Source: Leucocoprinus leucothites
Lineage: Eukaryota; Basidiomycota; Agaricomycetes; Agaricales; Agaricaceae
Assembly: GCA_013368445.1 (NCBI GenBank)
Contig: JAACJO010000008.1
Location: 1,984,001-2,048,000 of the forward strand
DNA: 64,000 nt
Reading direction: 5' to 3'
Part shown: positions 1 through 12,768 of the stretch, one piece after another
Layout of the letters: every line of letters begins with the position of its first letter
Numbering within the stretch: position 1 is the first letter of the stretch
Translations under genes and position numbers: made by a program
Notes under the pieces: model-generated
What the model was told of the DNA's origin: nothing
Seen by the model: the letters and a program-made list of their open reading frames with translations, nothing else
The model's database searches: none

Positions 1-632
1 CTAAGCCCTACGAGCTTTCCCACCCTCACTAAATTTACACGGTACACATGTATGAAATTCCCATGTAGGTAGGTAGTTTCATATTCCGGTGGCATGCACT
101 AGACAGCACCCACTTCGTACCCTGGGGACTCAAGTCGGTAAACACTCCTTGCTCCGTATTGGGCCGCCGACGAAGGAAGAAACATTAGAGTATATCTCTC
201 AGATCTTGTCCCAGTCACCGCCCGGGGCGGCACGCTCACTGTGTCTGGGATGATCAAGGATGCGAACAAGGTTATGCAATGCAGGTTAAAAGCTTGTCTA
301 GTCATGGGAGATGATACTCATCGTTACTTTTTTCCATCATGATCTAGGTGAGACGATTTTTTCCTTCTGTGCTGTACCTCTAGCATGCAATGAGGACGTG
401 AATAGGGCAGCTCAAATTCGCCTTCTTCTGATCCTGATCATGGTCATCACCGCACAGCAATCTCCAGTTCATCGCGCCGGCACACTCTCGTGATTGCACC
501 AGGCCTAATATAGCTCCAGTTTCTTAATGCTACAGCTGAGCCGGCTTCCCATAGTAGGTTCAAGCCTTTGTCATTACATCTATTTCCTTATACCGTCACT
601 GCCAATCCGCTCTGTCTACCAAGTTGTTTTTA
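1..632. repeat. Upstream flank of unit 1, repeated at the start of units 2 and 3
   Basis: No gene is seen here. The opening stretch, with ACTAAATTTACACGGTACAC near position 30, recurs in diverged form near 10,980 and near 17,490. Each time it precedes methyltransferase sequence. These three occurrences mark the left ends of three tandem copies of the gene cluster. The short open frames in this stretch have no recognisable content. Confidence 0.7.
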
Positions 633-1637
633 ATGCCTATACCTACAAATAGGGTTCCTCCCCCTGCAAAAAAATATCATATAAAACCCCTAGATCAGGA
701 TTTATACAATCCCAATGACGAGGCAAAAAATTTCTTCAAGCTAGAAACGGGCATTGGGGATGACAAGCTTCTAAAGGATCATATCCTCGAAGTGCAAGCT
801 AAAGCTTTTAAGGTGCTTAAAGGTCGCTCGTTTACCCGATTATACGAACTTCCTCGAAGTCGGCAAGGGACCGAGCACAATGGTCCCCGACCTCGGCTGT
901 TGCTATGAGTTGCTTCTTGTTCTCGTAGCAATCGACCACTCTCTTTAGGTACCTGTTGACAAGTTGGAAATGACTTCAGGAAAGCGATTCGTGATGGCAT
1001 CCCAGCTGAGCATGCGATCGCCTCAGATCTTCAGGAAGGTTTGTGCACAGATTTCATTGCTGTTTTATGAAGGTCTTACGATTTACTGGACAGCCTTTTG
1101 GCCCTGGGCAAGGAGTTATTCAAGATAACGCCTAGATACAAGTCTTATAAGGCGTCATTCATTGCTGGAGACATCACTAGATCAGAATTCCTAGGTGTTG
1201 TCCCGCCGTTCACAAAATATTCGCCACCAATCTGCGAGAGGCAAAAAGATCTGCACAAAGTGAAAACCCTCAGCGAGCTTCAAGGCCATGTGTCAGCCAT
1301 CTTCACATGCGCCTCCTTTCATCTCTTCAAGGACGAAACACAAACCGAGATCGCACGAAACCTTGCAGGTTTAGTCTCCCCAGAGTCAGGCTTGATGGTT
1401 CTCGGCGTGCAAGGCGGGGCAAAAGAGGTGGGGTGATGGAGCCCTACGCGCTCGGAGCGTTTCATGTTCTGTCACTTTCCAGAGTCATGGAGGGAGCTGT
1501 GGAGGGATATCTTTGGGAAAGGAAACGTAGAAGTGCATGCGCGCATTAAAAAGGAGGAAGGAGGGTTGGACTTTTATGGACCATTTCCCGGTAATAAGGA
1601 GTATCACGTCCTGGAATGGTCAGTGAAGCGTAAATAG
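633..1637 (+). pseudogene. SAM-dependent methyltransferase, decayed copy 1
   Basis: This is a broken relative of the intact methyltransferase at 11,612-12,768. The first exon is recognisable (MPIPTNRVPPP, then FKLETGIGDDKLLKDHILE). The short second exon present in the intact copy, encoding EYPYPCIRVF, is deleted, so exon 1 runs into remnants of exon 3. The large last exon survives in part (ALGKELFKITP at about 1,098, ELQGHVSAIF) but hits a stop after GGAKEVG near 1,434, where the intact copy continues with VWNPTGSDRF. The 3' end, ending VLEWSVKRK, is readable only in another frame. Deletion plus frameshift make this a pseudogene. It lies at the left end of unit 1 and converges on the GMC copy. 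Confidence 0.85.
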
Positions 1638-2001
1638 ACTCACGACTGCTAGCTCTTGAACTCTTAGATAGCCCGTAGGGCGTCACAGTACATGGCATTC
1701 CCGCTTGTTGTGTTGTGGCCAATCTCTATCAAGCTTAAGCCTACCGGTGCAATCATCAAATTTTCACAGACCTTGTGCTCCACTGATAGTCAACGGAGAG
1801 CTTGGGATTTGAGCTCGGACATAACATTAAGATAGCAGAGGGGGTGCGAATACCACCACAACAGTATCTCAAATGGCGCATCCAATAACCATCCAAAGCT
1901 CAGAGGGTAAGGAGAACAAACACAGATAATCATAGACACCGAAACGGTTTTCGGGTGTGGCGGAATTGAGTGAGCACTGTAAACATAGTGAATAGGTATT
2001 T

Positions 2002-4489
2002 TCATACACTCGTGATATTTCTAATGATATCCGATGCGCGCTCCGCAAGGATATATACTGGCACTTGGGTGTGTGCTGCCGGAATGAAGGGCTACAGACA
2101 AAGCTATTTGTCAGTTCTGCTCGCCTAAGCGCCTACGAAAATACTCACAAAGGCTGAAGCATCCACGACTCTTAACCCAATCGTACCCTTCACCGTGAGA
2201 TCAGAGTTGAGCACACCGCTACCACGACCGGTGCTTCCCGTCTTCCCCATGGCCGCCGTGCACGAGACGTGGTTAATGGTGTCAGATGTGTTCCGGGCGT
2301 ATTGCTCGATTTGCTCGTCCGTTACCGCCGCTTTGAACGCACCGAACTCATCCACGATCCAGCCATCCCATGATGGGGCCGCCATAAATGTCCGTGCCGC
2401 CTTGATGGATTCTCGAATCGTGAAGATATCGAATTCTGTGTCGTAGAAGTTGGGGTTGATGATAGGGGCATCAAACGGATCTGCGGAGCTCAGAGTGATG
2501 TTACCGCCTGTTGGATTACGTTGGTTAGAAAATACATGGGTTCATGTAACGAGAGACTCACGGGATGTTGGGGACACAACAACAGTGATTAAGGTGTAGA
2601 AATTACCACCAGGGTACTCGCTGACAAAGGATACGAATCCATCGGTGAAGAGGAATTCGTAATGAGCCGATGTCGGTCCAGCACTGGGATCAGTCCCGTT
2701 CTGGAAAATGGAAGAGTTGTCTGGTAGTCTTAACCAACCAATATGGCTGGCGGGAGAAAGGGAGAGCAGGCCAGTTCGGCTGGAATCCCAAAGTGCCTGC
2801 TGCTCCGCAACAAATGTGGTATTCATGCGCAATACATCAAGGGTCTCTGTCGAATTGACTGTGAACTGGCTTGTGACCAGAGGGTGATCCTGTAATACGT
2901 TGGGAGGTTACTTAAGGAGACAAAGACTTTTCCACTCACCTGGAGGTTTTGCCCAACATCGGGCGAATCAACGATAGTCTCAATACCGAATTCTGCTAGA
3001 GTGACATTGTCGCCAATGCCAGAAAGCATCACTGTTTGTAAAGTCAGGACACACGTACTCGCTCGTGCTAAGAATTTTCTCACAGATATGTGGTGTCTTG
3101 ACGGCTCCAGCTGAAAGGATGACCTCACGGGTAGCGTTCAGCGAGAAAACTTGACCTAGACGTGGGTGTTCATTACCTTGATCCTTGAATGTTTATAAGA
3201 ATCGACCTACTACCAGCCGATTGCGCAAACTCTACGCCTTTGAATACAGGAACTCCATCCTGGGTGTCAGTCTGGACTACTCTGGTGACCAGGGTATGTA
3301 CTAAAACGTCTACATTCGGTCGGAACAGCGATGGTGCCAAGTAAGCCTTGGCAGAACTCGTGCGAGAGCCATCGACAATCTGAAACTATCCATTAGTGTT
3401 GTTCAACATTAATTGTGATTACCCATCAGTACCGTAGATTGAATCCAACCTGCCGCAGTATTTAACCTCGGCAAGGGAGAGAAATAGCGAGTGAATCACT
3501 CACCAATACCAAGGGTATCGCCTGAGTTATGATCAAGATTGAACGGAAAGCCGTCTACCTGGCTTGTGGCATTAATTACACGATGATCCGCCGGAAGGAT
3601 CATATTCGCTGCGCTAAAGCCAACCGGACCTATAACATCATAATTCATCAATGTGAGGACCCTCAGACCGGCTCTCCAACATACCAGTTGTCCCACGAAG
3701 AGTCACATTGAGTTCGCCAATTGGGTCATGTCCATCCGTGGCACGCGTAAAACGTTCCAGCTACAGAAATAAGAGAGGGAGTATGTTGTTAGCATGGAGC
3801 CACGCACCTTTAACATGTATGGATGTAGTGAATCCCAAGACCACTGGTCATCCCCTGTAACGTTTGCCCACCGATTGAAATCGTCCTCGGAGCCTCGGGT
3901 GTACGTCATAAAATCTAGCAACGAGCCAAAAAGTGTCAAAAATGTATCATTTGCAGCAGTGAAAGATAACGTTACTCACTGATTGAACTTGAACCACCAA
4001 GAACAAATCCGCGTTCATAGGCGAGCGAGCGACCATTGAGACCTGATACATTGACGGTCGTGAAGTTCCAGTCCTGAGGTACATAGTTCAGAATATTCTA
4101 ACCGAAGATAAATTAATACGCACAAATTGTGAGTTGATCAACCTAGGAGCATTTTGGGGTTCTTCGATGGCAAGATTTCGAAAGTCGCTGGAATAACTCT
4201 GGTCAACTTGAGCTCAAGGGTTCACCAGCAATCAGACTCTCACCTAGATCCCGCTTCGATTACTAGAATTTTGTGATCCCCATCCTCCGAAAGTCGATTT
4301 GCGAGAACGCTCCCCGCAGTGCCACCTTGGAGTGATTTTCAGATGCTTTCTAGTGGCAAGCGACAACCAAGACTTACCTCCTACAATAATATAGTCATAT
4401 TCGCTGGTAGAGAGTTGGTCCGGGCTTGTCAGCAATCCCGCGAACGAAAGTGAGGCAAGCGAAGCCAGCACCGCAACTAGCCTGAGCAT
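2002..4489 (-). pseudogene. GMC oxidoreductase (aryl-alcohol-oxidase type), copy 1, frameshifted
   Basis: A secreted FAD-dependent glucose-methanol-choline family oxidase or dehydrogenase, nearly collinear with the copy at 18,169-20,657. It has an N-terminal signal peptide (MLRLVAVLASLASLSFAG), the dinucleotide-binding motif [17 protein letters not shown] split by an intron, [12 protein letters not shown], and a C-terminal half with the active-site region NHVSCTAAMGK and [10 protein letters not shown]. The last exon encodes [15 protein letters not shown]. All splice sites look usable. However, around 3,673-3,680 this copy has one more base than its sister (CTCAGACCGGCTCTCCAAC against CTCAGGCCGACTTCCAAC). 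The frame moves after GTTGMLE and soon reaches a stop. Unless that base is an assembly error, the gene cannot make a full enzyme. Its other exons look little decayed, so inactivation seems recent. Confidence 0.8.
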
Positions 4490-5484
4490 GATGGTAGTAC
4501 TCCTGGCTGGGTTCAGTTAGACACAATTTTCAACGCTTGGTTTTAAGGTGGAGGAGATGATGACCACTTGCCTACCCAGGTGTGTGGGTCACGACGTCGG
4601 GTAAGCCCATGGACATGGCCGATGACAGAGGCAAAAAGGGAATATGAGGTTCATTTATAGAGCACCCAAATTATCTTTCAATCGTGGGAGGGCGACATAT
4701 GTGCATTGTGTAGTGGACGCTGCACGATCCAGGGGTGCAGCGTTTAAATAATTATAGTCCATCAGATGAAGAGCGACAGCCCCGTCTTAGTCTTGGCGCG
4801 GGACATCCTCCTCTGGCATGTGGTAGGCCGCGGCAGACCTTGTTCAAGCTTAGAGGACGAGGAAGATCAATGCTTTGTAGATCGAAGTCGGGGGGTCCGG
4901 GAAGGACTATGTTCGCACGTGATCACGACGCGATTTCGTTGAACGCTAAGTAAGTACTGATCAAAAGGCTGTCTATATCTTTCATTCTTCCCGGAGCACA
5001 CGCCATTTGACATGTCCCCTGGATTCATCTCTGGAACAACGTTGACCCAGCGCGTTATAATCTCGACTCACAATTATAATGCTACACCAACTCAATACTC
5101 CGTCAAAAGTTGCTACCTCGACATTCAGCGCTCAGCCTCAGTACTCGACCAAACGACCCTCGTGTACGCGTCGCATAAACACAAAGAGAACAACTCTTTG
5201 TTGTGTCAGACATTCCAGAGTACCCTTGACGATGGAGATAGCAGAAGTCGAACTCTGATGGCAGTCTGGAGAAATATCGGCACAGACTGTTTGGCATCTC
5301 CAGCAGCTTCTGGAATTTAACGGGTGAGGCTCCCGCTGGTTCTGACAGATGATTGTGAGCGCTGTTTCTTTCCATTCGCCAGCGATAGTTATATCTGATC
5401 TGTTCCTGGCTATACTAGACATCTAGCAACACCATCAAGACTATCATTCTTCCGCCCTTCTGGTCTCGGACTAAGAGACGGACC
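4490..5484. promoter_or_regulatory. Divergent intergenic region between GMC copy 1 and reductase copy 1
   Basis: About 1 kb between two head-to-head genes, with no convincing open frame. A stretch around 4,770-4,945 (GCATGTGGTAGGCCGCGGC, GCACGTGATCACGACGCGAT) is repeated in the same place in unit 3 (20,920-21,065) and survives in unit 2 (13,800-13,975). Presumably it holds the shared promoter. The CACGTG E-box-like hexamer in this stretch is present in all three copies. Confidence 0.45.
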
Positions 5485-7983
5485 ATGACCGAACCTGATA
5501 TTGGGGAGTGTCAAGGACTCACACGCTCAATTAATTATTCGCTGCTGCTGCTCAGCTATCCCGTGCCACTTCTAGACTACTTGGCTCGCGTCGCGAGTGG
5601 GAACCTCAACCGAGGGGCCGTTACAATCATTCAAAATAGTGATGTCAGTTTGAAATTGTTGACATGGAGGAAGACCCCCGTAGATGCGATCTTCCTGGCC
5701 AATGAAATCGTCCAGTCAACCGGCTTGCGTCCCCGAACCATCAGGTAGCCATCTGTCGCAGTCGGGTTCCTTGCTCGAAATAATTATCACTATTTCGTCA
5801 CTGCAACTGCTTTTTCTTATTACAGTGGACGGTGCGCTCAGGCTTTGTTGACGTAGTAGTACCATTGTTAAGGCTTAGAATAATCATTCCAGATACCCCT
5901 TATATCCCCCGGAACTTCACAGAGGCTGTATGGCACCATTTATCGGCCGTCGGCAGCGTATCTGTGTTCACTGGCGAAGTAGCCGCCATCACTGGACACT
6001 CCAATGCACCGTTCCGTTAGGTTCGCTTGCTACTCGGTGCTGTTAATTGCCATCGACTGACCTTGTCCATACCAAGTGATAGTGATCATGATCGTGTTCA
6101 GCATGAGATGTATTATCTTTGCACGTACATACATACGTATGAATCTACTGATGAGTTATCATGGTCTATTAGAATTGAGCGCCCATTTATCTTCTGCGCT
6201 TTATAAACAATACTAGGATATCCAAAGCTCATTCCAGGGACCCACAGGTTCCTATCAGGGAAGATAGCAGTCTTTCCCGTGACCGGTTCTCGCGACAAAT
6301 ATAACTACTTACACTCCCCGATCAACTTGCCACATACGGATAGGCTATGTCATCAGGGATAGGATCTAACGCATTAAAGAAACTCTACTTCGCGGATCTC
6401 CTCTCGTCCAAGACGCAACCTCCTTCGGCACTGGCAAGTTTGTCGATGGCACAATTATCTCGCCATCAGCTAAGCTAGGCCCTCGTGGATATCTGGACAA
6501 GCTGATATCATACATCGAAAGCCGTGTCAATAACGTCGTTCCACAACATTCGCGCCTGCTGCGGCCTCTCGTACTGTTGTCGCGGGCTTAGAAACCATTT
6601 ATCTACTCCGATAAAAGACGGGTGAAGAGACATGCGATGCTGGAGCTGTAATCTGAAGAGTTTGATGCTCGTACACCAGCTTGGAGCAAGGGATTGGTGA
6701 AGACAAATCATCCCAACGTACTTTAAACCGCGATGATGAAGCATTTACCAGAGCGTATCCTGAAGCGGCCGTGGGACTAGTAATGTCATCGGACCTCCCG
6801 TTGGTCCAAAGGACAAGTTTTATAATTCGGGTATGGGCTCCCTCTTGGCTACAAAGTGTGGTTTCATCATCAACTCGACACTTCGAGACGTCAACGACCC
6901 ACTCACACTCTCAAGTCAGGCCATATATAATGCACCCACGATATAGGAGTTGTTGAAAGTCCTCATTGGAACTGCACAGTGTCAATGGTGGTGCATCCCG
7001 TTCCACTGTGACTGCGCCCAATTGGCTAAACAGTTTTGATTTCTATCGAGGAAAGCCGGGCATACTAGAACAGATTCTTAGTGATGTAAGTCTATTATAA
7101 ATTTCGGGCTGCTAGGTGACTCACGTAAGTCATTATGCCAGATGGCAAAGGAAGTAACGCACATCGTGTATATTGCCTGGCACCTCCATTTCAAGCTCAA
7201 TCTGCTACCATATATTTCCCATACCTCAGGTACACGCAGCCTTCTGGATCTCGCGCTATCCTCTAAGCGCGCCAAGCCCCCTGCTCATCTTCATGTCGTC
7301 TATAACGGTAGGTGGTAGTTGACCATCCACATTTCTTGTCCTAACAGAGCCAGTAGCGTCGTATTATTTCACGCACCCGTGCAAATACGGATATGTGAAG
7401 TGGATTGTCGAGAAGATAGTGGAGAGCGCCATGGATCAGTTCGCGGGGTTCCGAGCGTTCATTATCCGAAGTGGTCAGATTTCGGGCGCGTCGAGGATTG
7501 AAGCTTGGTCACGAAAGGAATTCATGCATTCGATTCTCAAAGTATCTTGTGATCTTGGGATGGCACGAAAGACTTACAAGTACCCAATTAATTCTATGAT
7601 TGCGGCCTATATATATTGTTTAACCAGCCGCTACGGTGGCTACCTGTTGACGTGGCCCCAAATATTCCTTAAGCTTTTATACGGGATGCTCAAATAAACC
7701 CAGGCGTACGAATGGCATACTACAACTTGGAAAATGCGGGCCTATGAGCTGGTCTCGCGTTACGTCTACCCTTTCCCGTGGCTCAAAGAACAAGAACGCA
7801 ACTCTGGCTACAAGGGACGAGTGGATCTACGAATACCCAAGGATGGGGCGACTTCAACATAGCTTTATTGATCATTACCTTGGTATAAAAAATTTGCCAA
7901 CCTTGGATACCACGAAAGCACAGCAGACTGCTGGGGAACTGGTTGACTTTGAGTTGACGGACGAATTCTGGTTTGTCTGTTGA
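5485..7983 (+). pseudogene. Adenylate-forming reductase (A-T-R, NRPS-like), decayed copy 1
   Basis: A degenerate relative of the intact reductase at 21,625-25,426, and shorter than it. The start (MTEPDIGECQGLTRS) and the region DYLARVASGNLNRGAV are readable, but a stop follows TGLRPRTIR at about 5,746. The adenylation core is scrambled. The carrier region shows internal stops and frameshifts, with a TAG at about 6,590 after the VLLSRA equivalent and a TAA near 6,650. The reductase domain survives as disconnected pieces such as EKIVESAMDQFAGF near 7,410 and TRDEWIYEYP near 7,820. No complete adenylation, carrier or reductase domain could be made. It lies head-to-head with GMC copy 1, as in unit 3. 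Confidence 0.88.
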
Positions 7984-8039
7984 CTCATGAGATGACTGTT
8001 TATTAGGAATCATGCCGATGTTCCGATTTGCAACTAATC

Positions 8040-8760
8040 ATCACTCCACTTTCATGTCAGCTTAAGTAGTCATAGACGGTGACGATATACTCACGATGGG
8101 TTCAAGAGCACCATCTTTAGAAATGATATGGAATCCCGTTGGTATCATGGGCGTTGCCCGACACAAAGGGTTTGTTGATCCAACCATCGCTGCCGACTGG
8201 ATGCCATATAGAAGCTGTCCCTATTGACTCATCATCTTCTCGAATGTGTCATTGATGAACAGATACCTCGAGGGTGGGACTAGCAGAGGGTGTCGTGAAT
8301 AACCACCTCGATACCTTAATTTACTTTTATGTTCACACGTGGAGCAGCTGTGATCGAGAGAAGGATCCACACTGACAAAAACTTAGTAGATTCCAGCATC
8401 ATACTTTGCGACTTACATTTAAACAAAATCTCGGCATAGCTGAGATTATGGGCTTGAGGTGGGCACATACCCTGCCACCCCGGGTAGTGTGCTACTTGGC
8501 CGTAATAACACTTTCTTCCGTCTCGGGCTTCGAGGCGAACCATCCACGCTGTATTCATAGAATTCTAAATTTATTACTCTCAGAATCTTGGAGTGCATCA
8601 AGTGAATTTACCTCTCGATCAAGAAGGTATGGAAGTGCCGTTGAAAAGAGATGTTATCATTAGATCGGCGGAATGGGACAGCCGACGGTATTCGACGTGA
8701 GTCCTGCACCACGTAGCATATCGTGTATGGTGGGGCCTGAAGTGATAAACATAACAATAG
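8040..8760 (-). pseudogene. Remnant of an unrecognised gene (unit 1 copy)
   Basis: Reading the minus strand gives exon-like pieces: GPTIHDMLRGAGLTSNTV then CPIP near 8,700, ARDGRKCYYGQVAHYPGWQ near 8,480-8,530, and a C-terminal piece GSDGWINKPFVSGNAHD near 8,150-8,200. The same three pieces occur in the same order at 14,560-15,310 with many substitutions, so a real gene once lay here in both units. In both copies stops and frame changes interrupt the reading. I do not recognise the family. It sits between the reductase and the DUF6534 gene and may have been a fifth cluster member. Confidence 0.4.
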
Positions 8761-8910
8761 TACAATGATTCTTCAGGAAGATGACAGAAGGGAGGGTAAC
8801 ATTACTAAAACGGCAAGGAAGTCACACATAAAAAGACCAAGCAATAAATATAGGATAAGTACATTCTGAGCATCAACAATGGTTGTCGGCACGATTCCTT
8901 ATTTCTGCAC

Positions 8911-10566
8911 TTAGGCAAAATCGATACCCTTCGGCTTCCCACCCCTATCAGAAACGTTCTCCATCTCCAGGACATTGGAAGTTTTCTGGATGTGAACAAC
9001 TGCCGTGTTACCCGTGTTGGTTTCAAACGCGCGTGGGGATCCCACGCTACTCCACTGGAGAGTTCCATCTGTCGATAAGGAACCAGCCTGGTTGAAATTC
9101 TTCGAGTTGGTGGCACGGGAGTTAAGAGAAGCCAGGAGAGCGTTTGCGTAGACTTTTTTTCGTCGAGGTGAGAAAATGAGAGAAATCAACGATGTGAAGT
9201 CCAGATGATTAAGTTCATCTCGACACATACCTTTACAGAGATTGAGCGCGCTGTTAAGCAACAGATATCATTTATTTGTCCGAAGAATATGGAAGATTCA
9301 AACTCACGGGACCAAATGCATAGAGTTTGTTGAAGGAAGAGTCAAGAACAAAATAAGCTCTAAAGATGCCGTCGTTGCAGTTACAACACCAGTCTCGATC
9401 GTCAATCGGATTAGACGATTGATTAGACGCTGCGTCCGCCCAAACTTGCTCTGTCTTGCCCCAAACAACTGAAGAGCACAGTCAGTAACATAGCATCACC
9501 ATCACTGCCGCGAGCGCGTACCAAGTACAGCATAGACAAGGAGATGATCTTTGGGGCATCCGAGTGAGCTAGCGAAACAATCAAGGATATCGAGCTAGCA
9601 TACCACATCTGTGAGTGCTGCACCGCCTAGCCAAACCTATCTGACATTTGAGCTTTTGCAGACTAGATAATTCCTTGCTCTACTCACGTAAGTGCGGGCC
9701 GTCATATTGGGCTTATGAAGTAAACGTAGATCCTTCAGCGGAATGAACTATTTGACTGTAAGTCACTTCGAAAGTCAGTCCGAGAATCAAGAAGTACACA
9801 TACACCAAAGCTGATAGCACATGCTCCCGCACAAGAAGCCATGCCGAACTAGCCGATCATGAGTAATAATTTCAGTAGCAGAGACGATTATATTGCCACT
9901 CACAAAGATAATTACACCGGGGACGATCTTCCATTTTCCCAACAAATAGATGCGCCACGCATAAAAGGACTGGACCATAAGTGCGACTGAAATGAGACTC
10001 ATATCAATGATACAGAATGTCTGAGTGGGCAGGCCGCCACATACCCGTTCCAGAAACAATCGGTAGGGCAATGAAGCTCCAGCCAGGGAAAAGGAGATCC
10101 TCTTCCCGACCCCAACCACTGACAAGAGAGTGCCAGCAATTCTCTGCTACCACCACACTCTGAAAGACATCCAGAGCAACAACGGTATACACTACGAGAT
10201 GTTTGTTTTCTTATGAATTCTCTGATTTTATAATGTATCGCACCTAGTGTCTTGATCCACCTCTGGTCATTGGGAAAATATAAGTGATAGAGGTCTGGAG
10301 AGGACCAGATTCAGCTTGTGGATAATCGAGCGGGAAAGTATGTCGCACAGAGCTGCATAATGGATATCCCGAGCACGCAATAGCTGATTAGGGACCCCAC
10401 TAGCTATATAGACCGTTAGAGTTACAGCTACTTGATTTAACGCCTCTTTAAACGTACGGTAGGTCCGATCCTACAGCAATAAGGCCATAGTAAGTAAAGA
10501 TATGCAGGACGAAAGGAAGTATGCTTACGTGAAAATGGTTTCCTGAGGTACCGGTGCGTCTGACAT
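8911..10566 (-). CDS. DUF6534-type multi-pass membrane protein, copy 1
   Basis: A predicted seven-helix membrane protein of the large agaricomycete DUF6534 family. Its function is unknown. The start is taken at MSDAPVPQETIF (10,566), conserved in copy 2. Recognisable exons in order are AVYTVVALDVFQSVVV, then DMSLISVALMVQSFYAWRI with LLGKW, then GRTQRLINRLIRLTIETGVV with a following helix. The family hallmark KVYANALLASLNSR is joined through a 20-base exon near 9,222-9,245. The cytosolic tail ends DRGGKPKGIDFA. Splice sites agree between the copies. The exon after the first intron (IGPT...) is the least certain. I saw no clear inactivating change. It diverges from the intact methyltransferase gene across about 1 kb. 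A transport or sensing role in the cluster is only a guess. Confidence 0.7.
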
Positions 10567-11611
10567 CGTTACTACTGGTTATCAGCAGAGAAAGATTCCA
10601 GGTGTAGTAGAACTGCGGGGAATTCTGTCTACTGAACAGAGGGCAGAGGGTTAGCGGAAGCTCTAATGTGCTCCTCATTTATGAAGGAAGCACCTGGTAT
10701 AAATTTGCGAGCTAGATGGTGAGATGATAGATGGCAGTCAAGGTGGAGCCGTGAGTGTCGTCTCTTTTAGCTGGATTCTTCTCGTATCCTGTGCATTTGT
10801 GATGGGGAGGCCTACATAAAGTTAACAAGAAATATCAGGTAAGGCTATTTCAAGCTGTTGACTGCTAAAACTAGGCGAACCTGGATCCGATTGGACGTAG
10901 CGAAACAAATATAGACGCGTCACGAGGAGAACAGCTAAAAAGGTCTAGTGACTGGACTACTAAATTCTACGACCATTCCCACTACCACTAATTTTACTCG
11001 GTACACATGTAGTATAAAAATGAGATGAAGGTGGTTCCATGTTCTGGCGACGTACCCTAATATAGTATTTACTTCATTCTTTGTGGAGTCAAGTTGGTCA
11101 ACATCGCTTGCTCTGGATCGGACCATTGACAGCTTAGGAAATAAATTAGAGTATATCACTCAGTTTCCGTGCCGCTCTCCATCTGTAGTGGTATGTTCGC
11201 TCATTCCGGTGAGATCAAGGATGCGAACAAGTTTATGCAGCTCAGTCTGCCCGATTAGGAGAGACGATACTCATGTCTTTTTCCCTCTCCCTCCTCAGTT
11301 CTATCATTCGTGATCTGCATGAAACGAGTTTTCCTCCTGTGCGGCACTTTTATGTAGCGAGGGCATTGATAGGATAGTTTAGGACTCGACGACTTCTGAT
11401 TCTGATTGTGGTCATCTCACTATTTTTCACCGCACCACAACTTCTAGTTCGCGCCCGTGGGTACACTCTCAGGACTGCACCGAGCCCAATATAGTCCCAG
11501 CAGCTTACTGTTGCAAATGAATCACCTTCCCACACGTTCGAGACCTTATCCATTCCCCTATCATATTGTCACCACCCATCTGCTCTGCCTGCCAACTTGA
11601 AGTTACCGCTA
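10567..11611. promoter_or_regulatory. Divergent region between DUF6534 copy 1 and the intact methyltransferase; unit 1/unit 2 junction
   Basis: No gene is seen. The junction between tandem units lies here, since the unit-start sequence (ACTACCACTAATTTTACTCG near 10,980) reappears. The region must hold the promoters of both flanking genes. I could not identify a specific regulatory motif. Confidence 0.4.
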
Positions 11612-12768
11612 ATGCCTGAACCTACAAATAAGGTCCCCCTCCCCACGAGAGAATATGTAAAGCCTCTAGATCAGGCTTTCTACAATCCTGATGATGAGGC
11701 AAAAGAATTCTTCAAGCTGGAAACGGGGGTTGAAGATGACAAGCTTTTAAAAGATCATATCCTCGCGGTGCAGGCTAAAGCTTTTAAGGTGTGCTAAAAG
11801 TGATCTTGATCTATAATTTGGGCGTCTAATATATATCCTAAGGAATACCCGTACCCATGCATCCGAGTTTTCGAGTTTATGAAGTGAACCTCATAAATTT
11901 TCTACCGATGCATTTAATTTATCTTGCCACCGAATAGGCTGAAGATTGCTCGTTTGCCCAATTATCAGAAACTGCTCGATGTCGGCAAGAAACCGGGCGC
12001 GATTTTCCTTGATCTCGGCTGTTGCTGTAAGTTACTCCTATTTTATTCTCGTAGCAATCGACTACTCTCTCTAAGTACCTATCGACAAGTTGGAAATGAC
12101 TTCAGGAAGGCGATTCGTGATGGTATCCCAGCTGAGAATGTAATCGCCTCAGATCTTCAGGAAGGTTCGTGTGCAGATTCCATTGCTGCTTTGTAAAAGG
12201 CCTTACAATTTACTGGACAGCTTTTTGGCCCCTGGGCAAGGAGCTGTTCAAGATAACGCCTGAATCCAAGTCTTATGGGGCATCATTTATCGCTGGGGAC
12301 GTCACTAAATCAGAATTCTTAGCTATGGTCCCGCCCTTCACCAAAGATTCACTGCCAACCTGCGGGAGGCCGAAAGATCTGCAAAAAGTGAAAACCCTCA
12401 ACGAGCTTCAAGGCCATGTGTCAGCCATCTTTGCAGGCGCCTTCTTCCATCTCTTCAAGGAGGAGATGCAAACCGAGATCGCACGCAAGCTTGCAGGTTT
12501 ACTTTCCCCAGAGCCGGGCTCGATGCTTCTCGGCATGCAAGGCGGGAAAAAGGAGGTGGGAGTGTGGAATCCTACGGGCTCTGACCGTTTCATGTTCTGT
12601 CACTCTCCAGAGTCATGGAGAGAGCTGTGGGAGAATATATTTGGGAAGGGAAATGTAGAAGTTCATGCGCGCATTAGGAAGGAGGAAGGAGGGCTGGACT
12701 TTTATGGCACATATCCTGGTAACAGAGAGCAGTATCAGGTCCTGGAATGGTCAGTGGAACGTAAATAA
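11612..12768 (+). CDS. Class I SAM-dependent methyltransferase (intact, unit 2)
   Basis: Predicted 309-residue methyltransferase of the kind found in fungal natural-product clusters (AusD/TpcM-like fold). It would move a methyl group from S-adenosylmethionine to a carboxyl or hydroxyl group of a small molecule. Five exons join in frame: 11,612-11,788, 11,843-11,883, 11,938-12,026, 12,090-12,164 and 12,221-12,768. Exon 2 gives the family motif EYPYPCIRVFEFMK. Exons 3-4 give the SAM-binding motif AIFLDLGCCFGND, split by an intron, followed by ENVIASDLQE. The last exon contains FIAGDVTKSEF, GHVSAIFAGAFFHLF and the C-terminal EWSVERK. It is the only complete copy among three. The substrate is unknown. 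A role after the reductase or GMC oxidase is inferred only from linkage. Confidence 0.85.
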
